Notes: generated by a model from the letters alone, not told the origin. Shown: positions 1 through 9,399, counted from the stretch's first letter. The stretch: DNA of 64,000 nt from Arbacia lixula (GCA_963669155.1 OZ022587.1:4236121-4300120); one strand, 5' to 3'. Numbers and translations: made by a program.

Positions 1-671
1 GACATTAATGGGGAGTGGTGGGTTCCCATGGCAATGTAATAAACACCATAGAAGTAGGTAGTGATGGGTTAACATGGCACAAAGGAGGTTTATTTAGACC
101 ATGGGCTAAACCAATGTTAATCCATGGTTTAAATTAATCTCCCTTGTGAATTTAACACACCGAAGCATCCTTGTAGAAGACTCATTTAAGAAGGTTGGGT
201 GCAAGACAATGGCCAGATTCTTAATGGTGATAGGTAGCAATAAGTTACCATGGCACAAAGGAGGTTTATGTAGACCATGGACTAAACCATGGTTAATGCA
301 AGGTTAATCCATGGTTTAAACAAAATAAACCTCCTTTGATACTTCAGGTCTTAAACCCAAAGTAGAAGGCTCTAGAAGACTCATGGAAGGAGGTTTTGGG
401 CCCAGACAATGGCCAGGTTTTTTATGTAATGAGGGGTGAGGTATTACCATGACAATGTAATACACTATAACACATAATAGTTAATCCATAGTTTAAATAA
501 ACCCCCAACGTGAATTTGGATCTGTAAGACAATAGCCTCGTAGAAGACTCACCTAAGGAGATTAAGGGCCCAGACAATGGCATGGTTCTTGATTTTCATG
601 GGGGTTGGGGGAAGGGTGTGATGGGTTACCATGGCAATGTAATGCACTATAACACAACATAGAAAACTCAC
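1..671 (-). repeat. Tandem array of exon 12 donor-edge copies
   Basis: In gene orientation, three degenerate copies of the exon 12 end plus first intron bases follow the real exon, at about 553-600, 385-430 and 187-232. They read approximately IKNHAIVWALNLL, KNLAIVWAQNLL and IKNLAIVLHPTFL against the real IKNLAIVWAPNLL. Each is followed by TGAGTCTTCTA-like sequence; the nearest copy keeps an intact GTGAGT donor, the farther two have AT in place of GT. Spacings are about 120, 170 and 200 bp, the rest of each unit being CCATGG/AAACCATGG-containing intron sequence. The array continues to the window edge. Confidence 0.9.
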
Positions 672-859
672 CTGAGTAGGTTAGGAGCCCAGACGATGGC
701 AAGGTTCTTGATGTTCATGCTGGTCTCCCCGCTGAAGGAGGAGAGGTTGGACAGGTGTCGGATGAGGAACTGCAGGGTGCGGTAGTGGGGAGGGGGAAGC
801 TGCTGGACGGTGTCGTGCATCTTCACCAGACGGTTCTCCTCACCAGACATCGCCGCTTC
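672..859 (-). CDS. ARHGAP32: Exon 12: RhoGAP domain, helix with invariant APN
   Basis: Residues 486-547 plus two bases. VQQLPPPHYRTLQFLIRHL and KNLAIVWAPNLL match the vertebrate family almost residue for residue. N545 of the APN motif corresponds to the invariant asparagine that stabilises the switch regions. Acceptor is GTGTTTGCAG and donor CTCAG|GTGAGT, phase 2. The expected continuation (SKQIE...) is left of the window. The last ~45 bp plus donor recur three times in the downstream intron (553-600, 385-430, 187-232), and the acceptor once upstream (937-980). Confidence 0.97.
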
Positions 860-1285
860 CTGCAAACACAATCAAGGAGACAAACAACATTGATATTGTC
901 ACTTTCATCTTCTTTTTCATTGGCATTGTCACTATCATAGCCGCCTCCTATGAACACAACCAAGGAGAGAGACGGACAACGGTTACATACCATAGCTAAC
1001 ACCACGCTCCACATTGCAAATGGTGTCTGAACATCCTTTTAAGGGTTTTCTTTTTAATATAAGGCCCTTGTTCAATTTTCTAGTGTTTACGGTGAAGGGT
1101 TCTGATTTGGGTGCATGCGTGGACCAGGGGCCTACAATTTTGTGTTTCCCCATTTACACATTCCTGAAGTCAGTGTCATTGTCATTGTCATTGGCATTGT
1201 CGCGGTAATTGTCATTGTCATTGGCATTGTCGCGGTAATTGTCACTGTCATTGTCATTGGCATTGTCATTGTCACTATCACAAAC
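860..1285 (-). repeat. Intron 11: GACAAT-type minisatellite and copy of exon 12 acceptor edge
   Basis: The 426-bp intron is largely a hexamer-based repeat (ATTGTC/GACAAT) at 1168-1282 that begins within a few bases of the exon 11 donor, with related blocks at 890-943. At 937-980 a second copy of the exon 12 acceptor region occurs (GTTCATAG followed by GAGGCGGCTATG, against the real GTTTGCAG-GAAGCGGCGATG), including the flanking TTGGTTGTG sequence. Confidence 0.8.
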
Positions 1286-1527
1286 CTCAAACTTGGTGTA
1301 GAGCTGATAGGTAAGGAGTGGGTTTGGCAGCTCCCTGAAGTACAGCTTACAGACAGACGACACACAGTGAATGTCCTTGATGTACTCCTCTAGGTTAGGC
1401 GTGTTCTCACTATCAAACTGGTCTCTAAGGTACTGCACGTTCGATGCCACGCCCGACAACCGGTAGATGCCGTCGCAGATGCCATGCTGCTCAATGAACT
1501 GGCAGCATTGGTGGACGACAGATGGAA
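1286..1527 (-). CDS. ARHGAP32: Exon 11: RhoGAP domain with arginine finger
   Basis: Codon 405 to 485. HGICDGIYRLSGVASNVQYL carries the catalytic arginine finger (R427) inserted into the GTPase active site, and VCKLYFRELPNPLLTYQLY carries the conserved lysine (K465) and the LYFRELPNPL signature. Both motifs are intact, so the GAP is predicted active. Acceptor is CTTCCCACAG and donor TTTGAG|GTTTGTGA, a weaker donor than its neighbours. The exon frame stays open for about 130 nt into the intron through a GACAAT-type repeat, so intron retention would add an acidic Asp/Asn tail. Confidence 0.97.
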
Positions 1528-1774
1528 CTGTGGGAAGAGGGGAAAAGTCTTGATATTTAATTTGAAATCATTAAATGAAAGACTAAATAAAACAAAACAT
1601 ATACCTTGATAAAAAAAAAAAAGTTGTGAGATTTTAAGTTCAATCATTAAGTGGAAAAAAAGAGATGACAAAACATAAAATACCTTAAGAAGAGAAACAG
1701 TTTTAATCGGTTTAGGAAGGGGTCTGACCCATTGCAGTCTCCAGACTTTATTGTTGGAAGTAAGTTAGAGTTAA

Positions 1775-2575
1775 CCCTAATACTCCAGGGGTATTTCAAA
1801 GCTTGTTATTACCGGGGAAGGGGGGGGGGGGCATTATGGCCCCCCCCCCCCTGAGATATCAGCCATGGGTCGCCCGATTGCCTCAAAATTTTGCACAAGG
1901 GTAAAGAATTATGTAATCTACAAAGTTGTATAGCTAAATTTACGAAAGTCCTTTTATTTTTTTTTCAACTAATTAATTTATGCTAATTTATGCGAGAAAT
2001 CATAGATTTTGGTATTTCTCACTAAATAAAGCTTCAGGAATAGCAATTTTTGGTACAAATGTCTTTCATAGCTCCCTCATCATTTCTTGAATGAAAAAGA
2101 TAGGTTGTGGTAATTATTTCGTATGTATTTTATTGTTTTTCAATTTTCTTATGTATTTCTCTGTTTTTCGTCAAGATTCAGATGCGTATGCATGGGTGTG
2201 GGTGTGTGTGAATGTGGGTGTGTGTGTGGGTGTGTGTGTGTGTGGTAATTATTTACACTATTTGAAACAATGATAACACTTATTAGAAAAGTATTTACAT
2301 AAATTGGAAAAGCTCCTGATTTTATCCATAGGGTTATACACAGTCACATAGAGAAATAGCGAAATTTCAGTGACATGTGTTCAGTAAACGTAATCTGACA
2401 CCCGCATGGTAGGTCCAATCGCCATAAATTTGGTATCAAAATGTGCGGGAAGGATCAGAGAAAAAAGTCAAGAAATTTCGTTTCGAAATATTGAGGCGTT
2501 AGGAAGAACCGACAAAACTTCGACAGGGGGGGGGGGCATAATGGCCCCCCCCCCCCCCCACCGGGAGTATTAGGG
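1775..2575. mobile_element. piggyBac-like MITE 1 with G/C-run hairpins
   Basis: Flanked by TTAA on both sides (1771-1774 and 2576-2579), with 12-bp perfect terminal inverted repeats CCCTAATACTCC. TTAA target duplication plus a CCCT terminus is the signature of the piggyBac superfamily; no transposase is present, so this is a nonautonomous copy of about 800 bp. Just inside each end is a hairpin made of a G run, the spacer CAT(T/A)ATGG and a C run (1817-1852, 2526-2559). A (TG)n-like tract lies at 2193-2243. The rest is AT-rich. Confidence 0.72.
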
Positions 2576-2704
2576 TTAAAGCCTTGCTCACAGGATATAG
2601 AGAGGTACCATGCACACAAATACAGCATGTGCACCATCTTCACTGCCTGGGGAGTATTCCTTGCCCGCTGCATGATATTGGCATTGTGTTTAGATCATTC
2701 ACAT

Positions 2705-2830
2705 AATCGTCCACCTCCTACCAGGTACCCATTCATAATCCTGTGTGGAGAGCAGCAATGTGGAGAAAGTGTCTTGCTGAAGGACACACGGTGTCATGGG
2801 TGGGGTTGAACAGTGGGACCTTGAGATCTT
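2705..2830 (+). repeat. SINE-type fragment (tRNA-derived 3' module)
   Basis: The sequence has CCACCTCC, AGGTACCCATTCATAATCCT, GTGGAGAG, then GTCTTGCTGAAGGACACACG and a GGGGTTGAAC remnant. This is a module I recognise as common in invertebrate tRNA-derived SINEs and LINE tails (GGTACCCATT..., CTTGCTCAAGGACAC, GGGGTTCGAACC). The pol III B-box equivalent is eroded. It is old and truncated. Confidence 0.5.
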
Positions 2831-3396
2831 CAGTCACACCTCACACCCTCTGAAGAGTACCCAAGTGTGATATCATATAAGCATGTTACCAAGACAAATG
2901 GTTCTAAAGCTATGTGGATAGAGCAAGCAGTGGTGATCAAAGCAGGAACTCTCAATAGGAGTGCAGGGGACTAGCCCACTTGACAATGTCAGACCAGTAC
3001 ATCTCTCTCTTGAGGGATGTTGTTTAGAACCAGAGACCTGCATATCAATGAATATGACGACACCACTTCACAACCTCTACACCATGACAGATGACTGATG
3101 AGAAATACCAGTCACTGAGAGCCGTCTCTGGAGAGCAGCCAAGTTACAGGGAGTGAGACTTGGACGTGATCCACTCACCGCAGTGTGATACAATGATGCA
3201 AATTCACAACAGCTGGGCGGTGGAGAGTACCACTTTGTCCTGATCTGGCCAGCTATAGTATTGGGCCAGAGGTTCTGAGTAACACGGTTTGCAATAACCC
3301 AATATTCAACACTAGCAGTGCATTTCCTTGAAGATTGCGATGGGGAAGGATCCTACCCCCAAGGCTTTTTCAGAACTATAACTTATAGAACCTTAA
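2831..3396. other. Intronic stretch without recognised feature
   Basis: Unique-looking intron between the SINE fragment and MITE 2. I see no exon, splice-flanked open frame or repeat in it. Confidence 0.5.
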
Positions 3397-4113
3397 CCCT
3401 AAAACGGCCGGGGGGGGGGGGGGGGGGGGGTTGAATCAACCCCCCCCCCCTGGACGTTTCGCGCAATAATGCCGCAACACAAGAACGACTCATCGCGACA
3501 CTTCTTGACTTTTTTCTTTCAAGTCTTGCGCATCTTTTGAGACCAAATTCGCGACATCCACGCATACCATTACGGAGCCACGCTCATTTTCGTAACGCAT
3601 GTCCTATGGAAAACACTGCTCGTTCATAAAACGCAAAAAAGCCTAATTATTTTTCAATTTGATAATTTTGATTGATTAATTTGATGCTAATCATGGCTGA
3701 AAAGTGGTCACTGACAATTTTCAATAAAAAAAAAAAGAAAAACAAAGAAATACATAAGAAATTCCAAAAACAATAAAATACATAAGAATTAAAATGAATT
3801 TTCAAAGTTTTTTTGATGGCCAATTGTTAAACATATTATTACAGATATACAAACCAAATATTAGACTCTATATTTAAATGTTTGTTATGTACTGTTTTAT
3901 ATAATTGTGGGCTAAATTTGCATAATTAATTAATTAAAATTAGCAATTAACAATTTTGAAAAATATAACAAAATAATCTTGTAGATTATGACACAGGTAT
4001 CGTGCATGCCAAATTTTGTCGCAATTGCGCGACCGATGGCCGAGATCTCAAGGGGGAGTTGAATCAACCCCCCCTGGCCACAGAACAATCCAAAAAGCCC
4101 GGCCTGATTAGGG
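3397..4113. mobile_element. piggyBac-like MITE 2 with G/C-run hairpins
   Basis: TTAA flanks (3393-3396, 4114-4117) and roughly 16-bp imperfect TIRs CCCTAAAACGGCCGGG / CCCTAATCAGGCCGGG. As in MITE 1, a G-run, short palindromic spacer (TTGAATCAA) and C-run hairpin sits near each end (3408-3451 and 4052-4075). The central part is AT-rich and noncoding. It shares architecture and terminus with the element at 1775-2575 but a different subterminal sequence, so it is a related but distinct family. Confidence 0.72.
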
Positions 4114-4189
4114 TTAATATCAATGGCATCATCTGGACTTGTGATGGGGTTTGTTATAACCTAGGTCCTACTTAATAGGGTTATGCAAC

Positions 4190-4265
4190 TGATTGCAACT
4201 TTATATAAATCTTAACTCAGTAGATTAGAGATAGGGGATTGGTCACAACTCTTTATAAGTCAAGG
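4190..4265. repeat. Interspersed repeat copy (GATAGGGGATT...CACAACTNTTTATAAG)
   Basis: Shares TAGAGATAGGGGATT and TCACAACTCTTTATAAG with copies at 39060-39167/40999-41090 (split by the LINE) and 44430-44590. Probably a small MITE; ends not defined. Confidence 0.45.
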
Positions 4266-4269
4266 CCCT

Positions 4270-4800
4270 AGTCTCAAGACTTGTTACTGTCGGTGCCAGT
4301 GTTCAGAAGGTGTTCTCTCACGTCACAGCCAAATACGCTCTCCTTGAGGATCGCACCCTCCAACCAGCCTGTGTAAGAGTTACTCAAGCTATAAAAAATA
4401 TTACTCATAGAATCCTACCACCAGTACTATCATTGAGAGTTAACTTGAAGACACGATACTAACAGAACTCTACCATCAGGGCCAGTGTTGAGAAGGTGTT
4501 TACCCAGGTCGCAGCCAAAGACCCTCTTTTTGAGGTTCGCGATGGGGATAAATTTAACCACAGACTGCTCCCTCCTCCCCCTTCTCCTTTTTCTCTCCCC
4601 GTCCCCCCCCCTTTCCACAGCCTTTTCATGGTTAACCAACTTAGAGCCTGGTTAACCCTGAAAAAGCTGAGGGGGGGGGGGGGGGGTAGCAGGGGATAAA
4701 CCTATCCCCATCATGACGCCCCCTCCCCCCTCAGCCTTTTCAGGGTAAACCAGGCTTAAATAACTATTACTGATAGACCATACCATCAGCACCAGTGGTA
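4270..4800 (-). repeat. Degenerate copies of exon 10 donor edge
   Basis: In gene orientation, copies at about 4474-4550 (LKKRVFGCDLGKHLLNTGPD then G|GTAGAG) and 4281-4365 (GAILKESVFGCDVREHLLNT, followed by GTAACA) repeat the 3' half of exon 10. Shorter donor-like remnants with the following TTCTATNAGTAATA sequence lie near 4390-4430 and 4780-4800. The first two keep the frame open through the exon-like part and keep a GT at the equivalent site; neither has a clear acceptor matching exon 10. A small TTAA MITE (4657-4745) is inserted among them. Confidence 0.85.
4657..4745. mobile_element. Very short TTAA-type foldback element
   Basis: Starts after TTAA (4653-4656) with CCCTGAAAAAGCTGAGGGGG and ends with CCTCAGCCTTTTCAGGG followed by TAAA. 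The arms are inverted repeats that enclose G and C runs, repeating on a small scale the design of the larger piggyBac-like elements nearby. A further half-copy in the opposite orientation precedes it (4606-4640). Confidence 0.5.
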
Positions 4801-4831
4801 GGGTTCATTATAAAGAATCATTACTAATGCC

Positions 4832-5376
4832 CTGTTCTCACTAGGTTTTCTTAGCCCCATACTATCCTTAGCCCCGTACTATTTTTTGAAGCTTTTCACA
4901 CTGGCATTTCTTAGCCCCGTACTATTTCTTAAGCCCGACTAGCTGTTCTCACTCAAAATCGTTAGCCCTGGACTTTCTCGACAAAGTGAATATTTATGAG
5001 TGTACGTCTTGCACATCTGCTCTTTACCACTCCGCATCAAGGTCACTCGCCGTTGGGCATTATCTGATTGATCTCGGCGTTTCGGCCTTGAGAGCTGACA
5101 CCGCATTTCCTTAGCCCCGTACTATTTTTCGTTTCTGTTCTCACTTGTGCTCTTAGCCCCGGACTATTTGGCTTGGCCCTGCAATTGCCGGGTTAGCCCT
5201 GCTTTTTTGCAGGGCCAAGTAATCCTGGATTATTGGTGGGGCTAGCCCACTTTGGTAAAAACAAGTGAGAACAGAAAGTGGTCTAAGCTTAGCCCCGTAC
5301 TATAGGTGGGGCTAAGGCCCCCCCTTAGCCCCACCTATAGTACAGGGCTAAGGAAATTTTTGCCAGTGTGAAAAGC
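4832..5376. mobile_element. Compound foldback element next to exon 10 donor
   Basis: Repeated TTAGCCCCGTACTAT motifs occur in both orientations. The outer inverted arms are GCTTTTCACACTGGCA (about 4889) and TGCCAGTGTGAAAAGC (ending 5376), with inner arms TGTTCTCACTTG and CAAGTGAGAACA (about 5137 and 5260). At 5286-5350 a near-perfect hairpin has 29-bp arms (CTTAGCCCCGTACTATAGG and its complement) around GCCCCC. No coding potential. The motif TTAGCCCCATATTATGG in the array at 27030-27760 is similar. Confidence 0.65.
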
Positions 5377-5393
5377 ATATAATAGAACCTTAC

Positions 5394-5543
5394 CCTCTGT
5401 GCCTGTGTTGAGGAGGTGTTCCCCCAGGTCACAGCCAAAGACCCTCTCCTTGAGGATACCGCTCTGCTTCAGACGTCGCCTCGTCGGTCTCTCCAGGATG
5501 AAGGAACGCAGGAATGTGATCAGCTTGCCGTGCTTTCTCAGCA
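5394..5543 (-). CDS. ARHGAP32: Exon 10: linker and start of RhoGAP domain
   Basis: Completes codon 355 and encodes 356-404: RKHGKLITFLRSFILERPT, then ILKERVFGCDLGEHLLNTG, the exact start of the RhoGAP domain in ARHGAP30/31/32/33 relatives. Acceptor is TATGTCCAG and donor GAGG|GTAAGG, phase 1. The 3' part of this exon, with its donor, recurs in degenerate form in the downstream intron around 4281-4365, 4474-4550 and weakly near 4410-4430 and 4785. A 29-bp-arm hairpin lies about 45 nt into the intron. Confidence 0.97.
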
Positions 5544-5644
5544 CTGGACATAGAGGGAGACATATATCCTGGTTATTACATCGTCCACTAAAAACTCTTT
5601 ATGAGCCACATGTGAATTCATTATTTCTTTTAGAAAAATATGAT

Positions 5645-5844
5645 CAAATATGCTTGATCTTTCCTCAATCTGCTTAGTTCAGGCTTGTTCATTCTATTAA
5701 GAAGAGAGCTTTCAAACCCATTGATTTGCACAAAATACGAAGCAAATATGCTTGATCTTTCCTCAATCTGCTTAGTTCAGGCTTGTTCATTCTATTGAGA
5801 AGAGAAATAGCTTTCAAACCCATTGATTTGCACAAAATACGAAT
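5645..5844. repeat. 98-bp tandem duplication
   Basis: Two nearly identical copies beginning CAAATATGCTTGATCTTTCC; the second has a 4-5 bp difference after GAAGAGA. Recent local duplication in the intron. Confidence 0.85.
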
Positions 5845-6198
5845 CAGAAAAACATATATTGTAGTGGGTAGAATTATGATCTTTATTCATTGTTTTGTGT
5901 GTTTGATTTTGTGGAAAGAGGTGAAAAGAAGATTCTTCAGATAAAAAAAGACATAAACACAAAGATTGCCAAAAGTTTGAAAAATACTAAGAAAAGAGGA
6001 GGAGGACATAAAGTGACTAGTCTTATGAATACTAGACTCTAATTTTCAGTTTGGATTAGAAATGTCCCGCAGCCTGGGATCAAGGTTAGCGTCGCCCCAT
6101 TATCTATTGTTATTTCATTATATGTGTTTTGCTAGATTGCTGTATGAAGATTCCTGTGGCATGTGCTGACAGGCTCACCATATCACAATGATTACATA

Positions 6199-6494
6199 GG
6201 CCTGCATTAACGACAGTGGCATAACTTAAAATGTGAACTGAACTAGACTAACTTTATGGGGTGCAAAATAAAATCATCTAATGCTGTCACAAAATCACTG
6301 GTCATCCTAGAATACCAAGTGGGTGATTTCAATTATTCACTGTAATCATTATGTGGGCAAACCCAATATACCATAGTGATTCTGAAGACAAAATCAATTT
6401 TAGTGGTTTATTTTGATTAAGATTTATTTGGTGTCCCATAAAGTTAGTCCTGTTTAAGTACATTATTTGCGATAAACCTTCAGAACACAGGCCA
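6199..6494. mobile_element. MITE, GACTAACTTTATGGG family, copy 1
   Basis: Inverted GACTAACTTTATGGG (6246) and CCCATAAAGTTAGTCC (to 6450) enclose AT-rich sequence; weaker pairing extends outward to about 6199 and 6494. Related copies are at 9400-9631 and a one-ended copy at 57115-57160. Exact termini uncertain. Confidence 0.55.
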
Positions 6495-6667
6495 TACTGT
6501 AGAACGTTAACCATAAGATGAAGTACTCTCATAACAATCCAACTACATGTACAGTAAGGAGGGACTAGAAAGTGATGTACTAGCGATATATGGATGGATC
6601 ATGATCATGGAATGTTAGGCAAACTCCAGAAGAATGAGGCAATAAAGTATACACAAGTGGATGAACA

Positions 6668-6913
6668 TTGAAAGAGGAGAAAGAGAAGGAGGAAGTGAAG
6701 GAGAAAGACAGGGAAAAAGAGAGGGAGAAAGGGAACGAAAAGAGAAGGAGAAAGAGTAGAAGAGGACGGGGAAAAGGAAGGGGGGAGATGGAAGGGGGAG
6801 AAGATGGAGTTGGGAGGGAGAAGAATGAGGAGGAGGAGGACAAGGAGCAGGATGAGGAGGAGGAGGAGAAGGAAAAGAATGAGAAGGATGAGAAGGAAAA
6901 GGAGGACATGTAG
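6668..6913. repeat. Purine-rich (GA/GGA) tract
   Basis: About 245 nt of almost uninterrupted purines on the + strand (AGAAGGAGGAAG-like), with a matching pyrimidine strand. It produces long open frames on both strands (Lys/Glu-rich and Ser/Phe/Pro-rich) that are artefacts of composition. In the pre-mRNA it is a CU-rich run. Confidence 0.9.
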
Positions 6914-6938
6914 AAGAACAAGGCATTAGCAATATTGT

Positions 6939-8053
6939 GTCTCGCCCACTTGCGAAAATAACCAGAAATATCGCGATCTCCGTTGCTACGCAAAAGAATT
7001 GTATCCCTGGCTGATTGTGAAATATCTGCCATAGAATGTAACATTCCATAAATGAGAAGGGCTATTTCACGCAATACTACTTCCTCTATCTACTCCCCCT
7101 CCCCCACCTTCCCCCTTCTTTGAGATGGAATAAAAAGCCTCCACCAAGTTCTATTAGATTAGACAAAGACAAAACAGGATGATAATCAGTTGCACAATAG
7201 AGGAGGTACCCCCAGTGCATCTATGACCCAAGTTAGGTTGTAATCCAAGCAACCTATGTGAAGTTATTTGTCAAAAGAGAGTCTTGCAGGTAAACTTTAA
7301 CGTATGACCTCAAATGACCTTTGACCTTATCCTGTGACCTCCAACGGCACCATAACATGAAGGTACCCCCAGTGCATCTATGACCCAAGTTAGGTTGTAA
7401 TCCAAGCACCCTATGTGAAGTTATTTGTCAAAAGAGAGTCTTGCAGGTAAACTTTAACATATGACCTCAAATGACCTTTGACCTTATCCTGTGACCTCCA
7501 ACAGCACCATAACATGAAGGTACCCCCAGTGCATCTGTGACCCAAGTTAGGTTGTAATCCAAGCAACCTATGTGAAGTTATTTGTCAAAAGAGAGTCTTG
7601 CAGGTAAACTTTAACGTATGACCTCAAATGACCTTTGACCTTATGCTGTGACCTCCAACGGTACCATAACATGAAGGTACCCCCAGTGCATCTATGACCC
7701 AAGTTAGGTTGTAATCCAAGCAATCCATGTGAAGTTATTTGTCAAAAGAGAGTCTTGCAGGTAAACTTTAACGTATGACCTCAAATGACCTTTGACCTTA
7801 TCCTGTGACCTCCAACGGTACCATAACATGAAGGTACCCCTAGTGCATCTATGACCCAAGTTAGGTTGTAATCCAAGCAACCTATGTGAAGTTATTTGTC
7901 AAAAGAGAGTCTTGCAGGTAAACTTTAACATTTGTGACGGACGACGGACGACGGACGACGGACGACGGACGGACGACGGACGGACGACGGACGGACGACG
8001 GACGGACGCCATTTGGATCCCTTAGTCTCGCCTTCACCTCCGGTGGGCGAGAC
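6939..8053. mobile_element. Nonautonomous element with GTCTCGCCCAC ends and internal 157-bp array
   Basis: Left end GTCTCGCCCACTTGCG and right end CGGTGGGCGAGAC are inverted. Inside, 7205-7930 holds about 4.6 tandem copies of a 157-bp unit (GGTACCCCCAGTGCATCTAT ... ATGACCTTTGACCTTATCCT), nearly identical. This is followed by a GACGGAC microsatellite (7934-8007) and a terminal hairpin TCTCGCC...GGCGAGA (8026-8053). A cousin with GTCTTGCCTGA ends is at 17763-18226. No transposase seen. The left boundary, beyond the array, is less certain than the right. Confidence 0.6.
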
Positions 8054-8609
8054 AATAAAAAAGTAAAGGAGAAAGTGAAGGAGAAGGTGGAGATGGAGAA
8101 GGAGAACACCAAAAATAAAAAGAACAGAAAAAGAATAGAGAAAAAGAATAACAATATAAAGAAGTTCTGAAAAGATTTCAAAACTCCTACAATGTAGTAC
8201 ATATAGTAGCACTCTTATAATTGGGGAGAAACAGTACAACAGACTATTGCAAGTCATAACTTCCACTATCTATCAAACTGGGCAAGGCATGAGGTATGAA
8301 AAAAAAATGTTGTGTCAAAATTGTTCCTGATGTACATGTAAGTAAAAACTCATAAAGTGTTACACGGCCTTTGCTGAAACCATGGGAACAAAGCCAAGTT
8401 AAATGATATAATACACATAAAATGGAAGGCAAATAATAATAAAGTGGGAAAGTAGTAAAGTTGAAAAGGATGCTCTTATGACAAGAGGAAATGGGAAATG
8501 CTTTTGACTCAACCTACATAACGTTAACATAATAACAGATGAGGTACACTCTCCTGACTGTACAACTCATTATGGATCAAAGGCAAAGCCTACCAGGGAG
8601 AAAAATACA
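8054..8609. other. Intronic stretch without recognised feature
   Basis: AG-rich at its start (8060-8150), then ordinary AT-rich intron. No supported gene or repeat. Confidence 0.5.
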
Positions 8610-9300
8610 CAGGGGCTTGGGCAATTTCGCCCCCAAATGCTTAAAGATTGTCCGTCCCTTTTGCAAGCTTAAAATTTGAAATCGTCTATCACGATCGTAA
8701 ATTGAAGAGAGTGTGATTCAAGACCATTTCTAAGAATATAGCATGTTGAAGCTTTCTGTATATGTAAAAAATTTCAGCCGTTAAATTTCAAACCGACTTT
8801 TTTCGTACTACGAAAAAAGTATTAGTCTTTGTTACAGTATCTATGTGGTTATTATGCATTGTGAAATCCTAATTTTATGAGTAACTACCAAACTTTGGAG
8901 ATGATTCCTTCCATATAACAATTTTTTTCATAATGCGTTTTTTAATTTAATAAACAGATTGATCAATAAAGCAGATATTTCAACAAAAACTGCTAAGAGC
9001 CTGAGGTAAAGACTATTAAACAGACGTTGTTTACGTGCATTATTTGAATTTTACACTACGTATCAGTTTCAAATTGTGAATATAGAGCTTGCTAACACTT
9101 CTCTATATGTTTTGCCAATGTTTCGATGGTTTTGTGGTGATCTGAAAAAGGGACTAGCTGTCTTTAAAAGAGCTCCCCAAATTCCCATAGACACAATGTA
9201 GAATTGTAGCTAAATGGCCAATGTACTTAAAAAGAAGCCCCCCAACATTTTGAATTTTGACAAAATTGATTCCTTTCCCTGGAGTCTACAGTGAACAAAA
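8610..9300. repeat. Interspersed repeat interrupted by ~500-bp insert
   Basis: Ends match the compact copy at 29610-29790 (GGGGCTNGGGCAATTTC, then TTAAAAGAGCNCCCNAAATTC and CTTAAAAAGAAGCCCC). In this copy the two halves are separated at about 8645 and 9155 by unrelated AT-rich DNA, so either this copy carries an insertion or the other a deletion. Confidence 0.55.
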
Positions 9301-9399
9301 GCTACAGGATTTGAAAAATCAGCCTGAGACCAACTTTCAAATGCTGACTGCAATCGATTTGCAATCAAATCCAGTGAGCTTGTGTGTCTGTGAACATTA

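Noticed and set aside
6580-7074. Long Ser/Pro/Phe-rich minus-strand frames and Lys/Glu-rich + strand frame
   Set aside because: Both follow from the purine tract; no family similarity, no splice sites.
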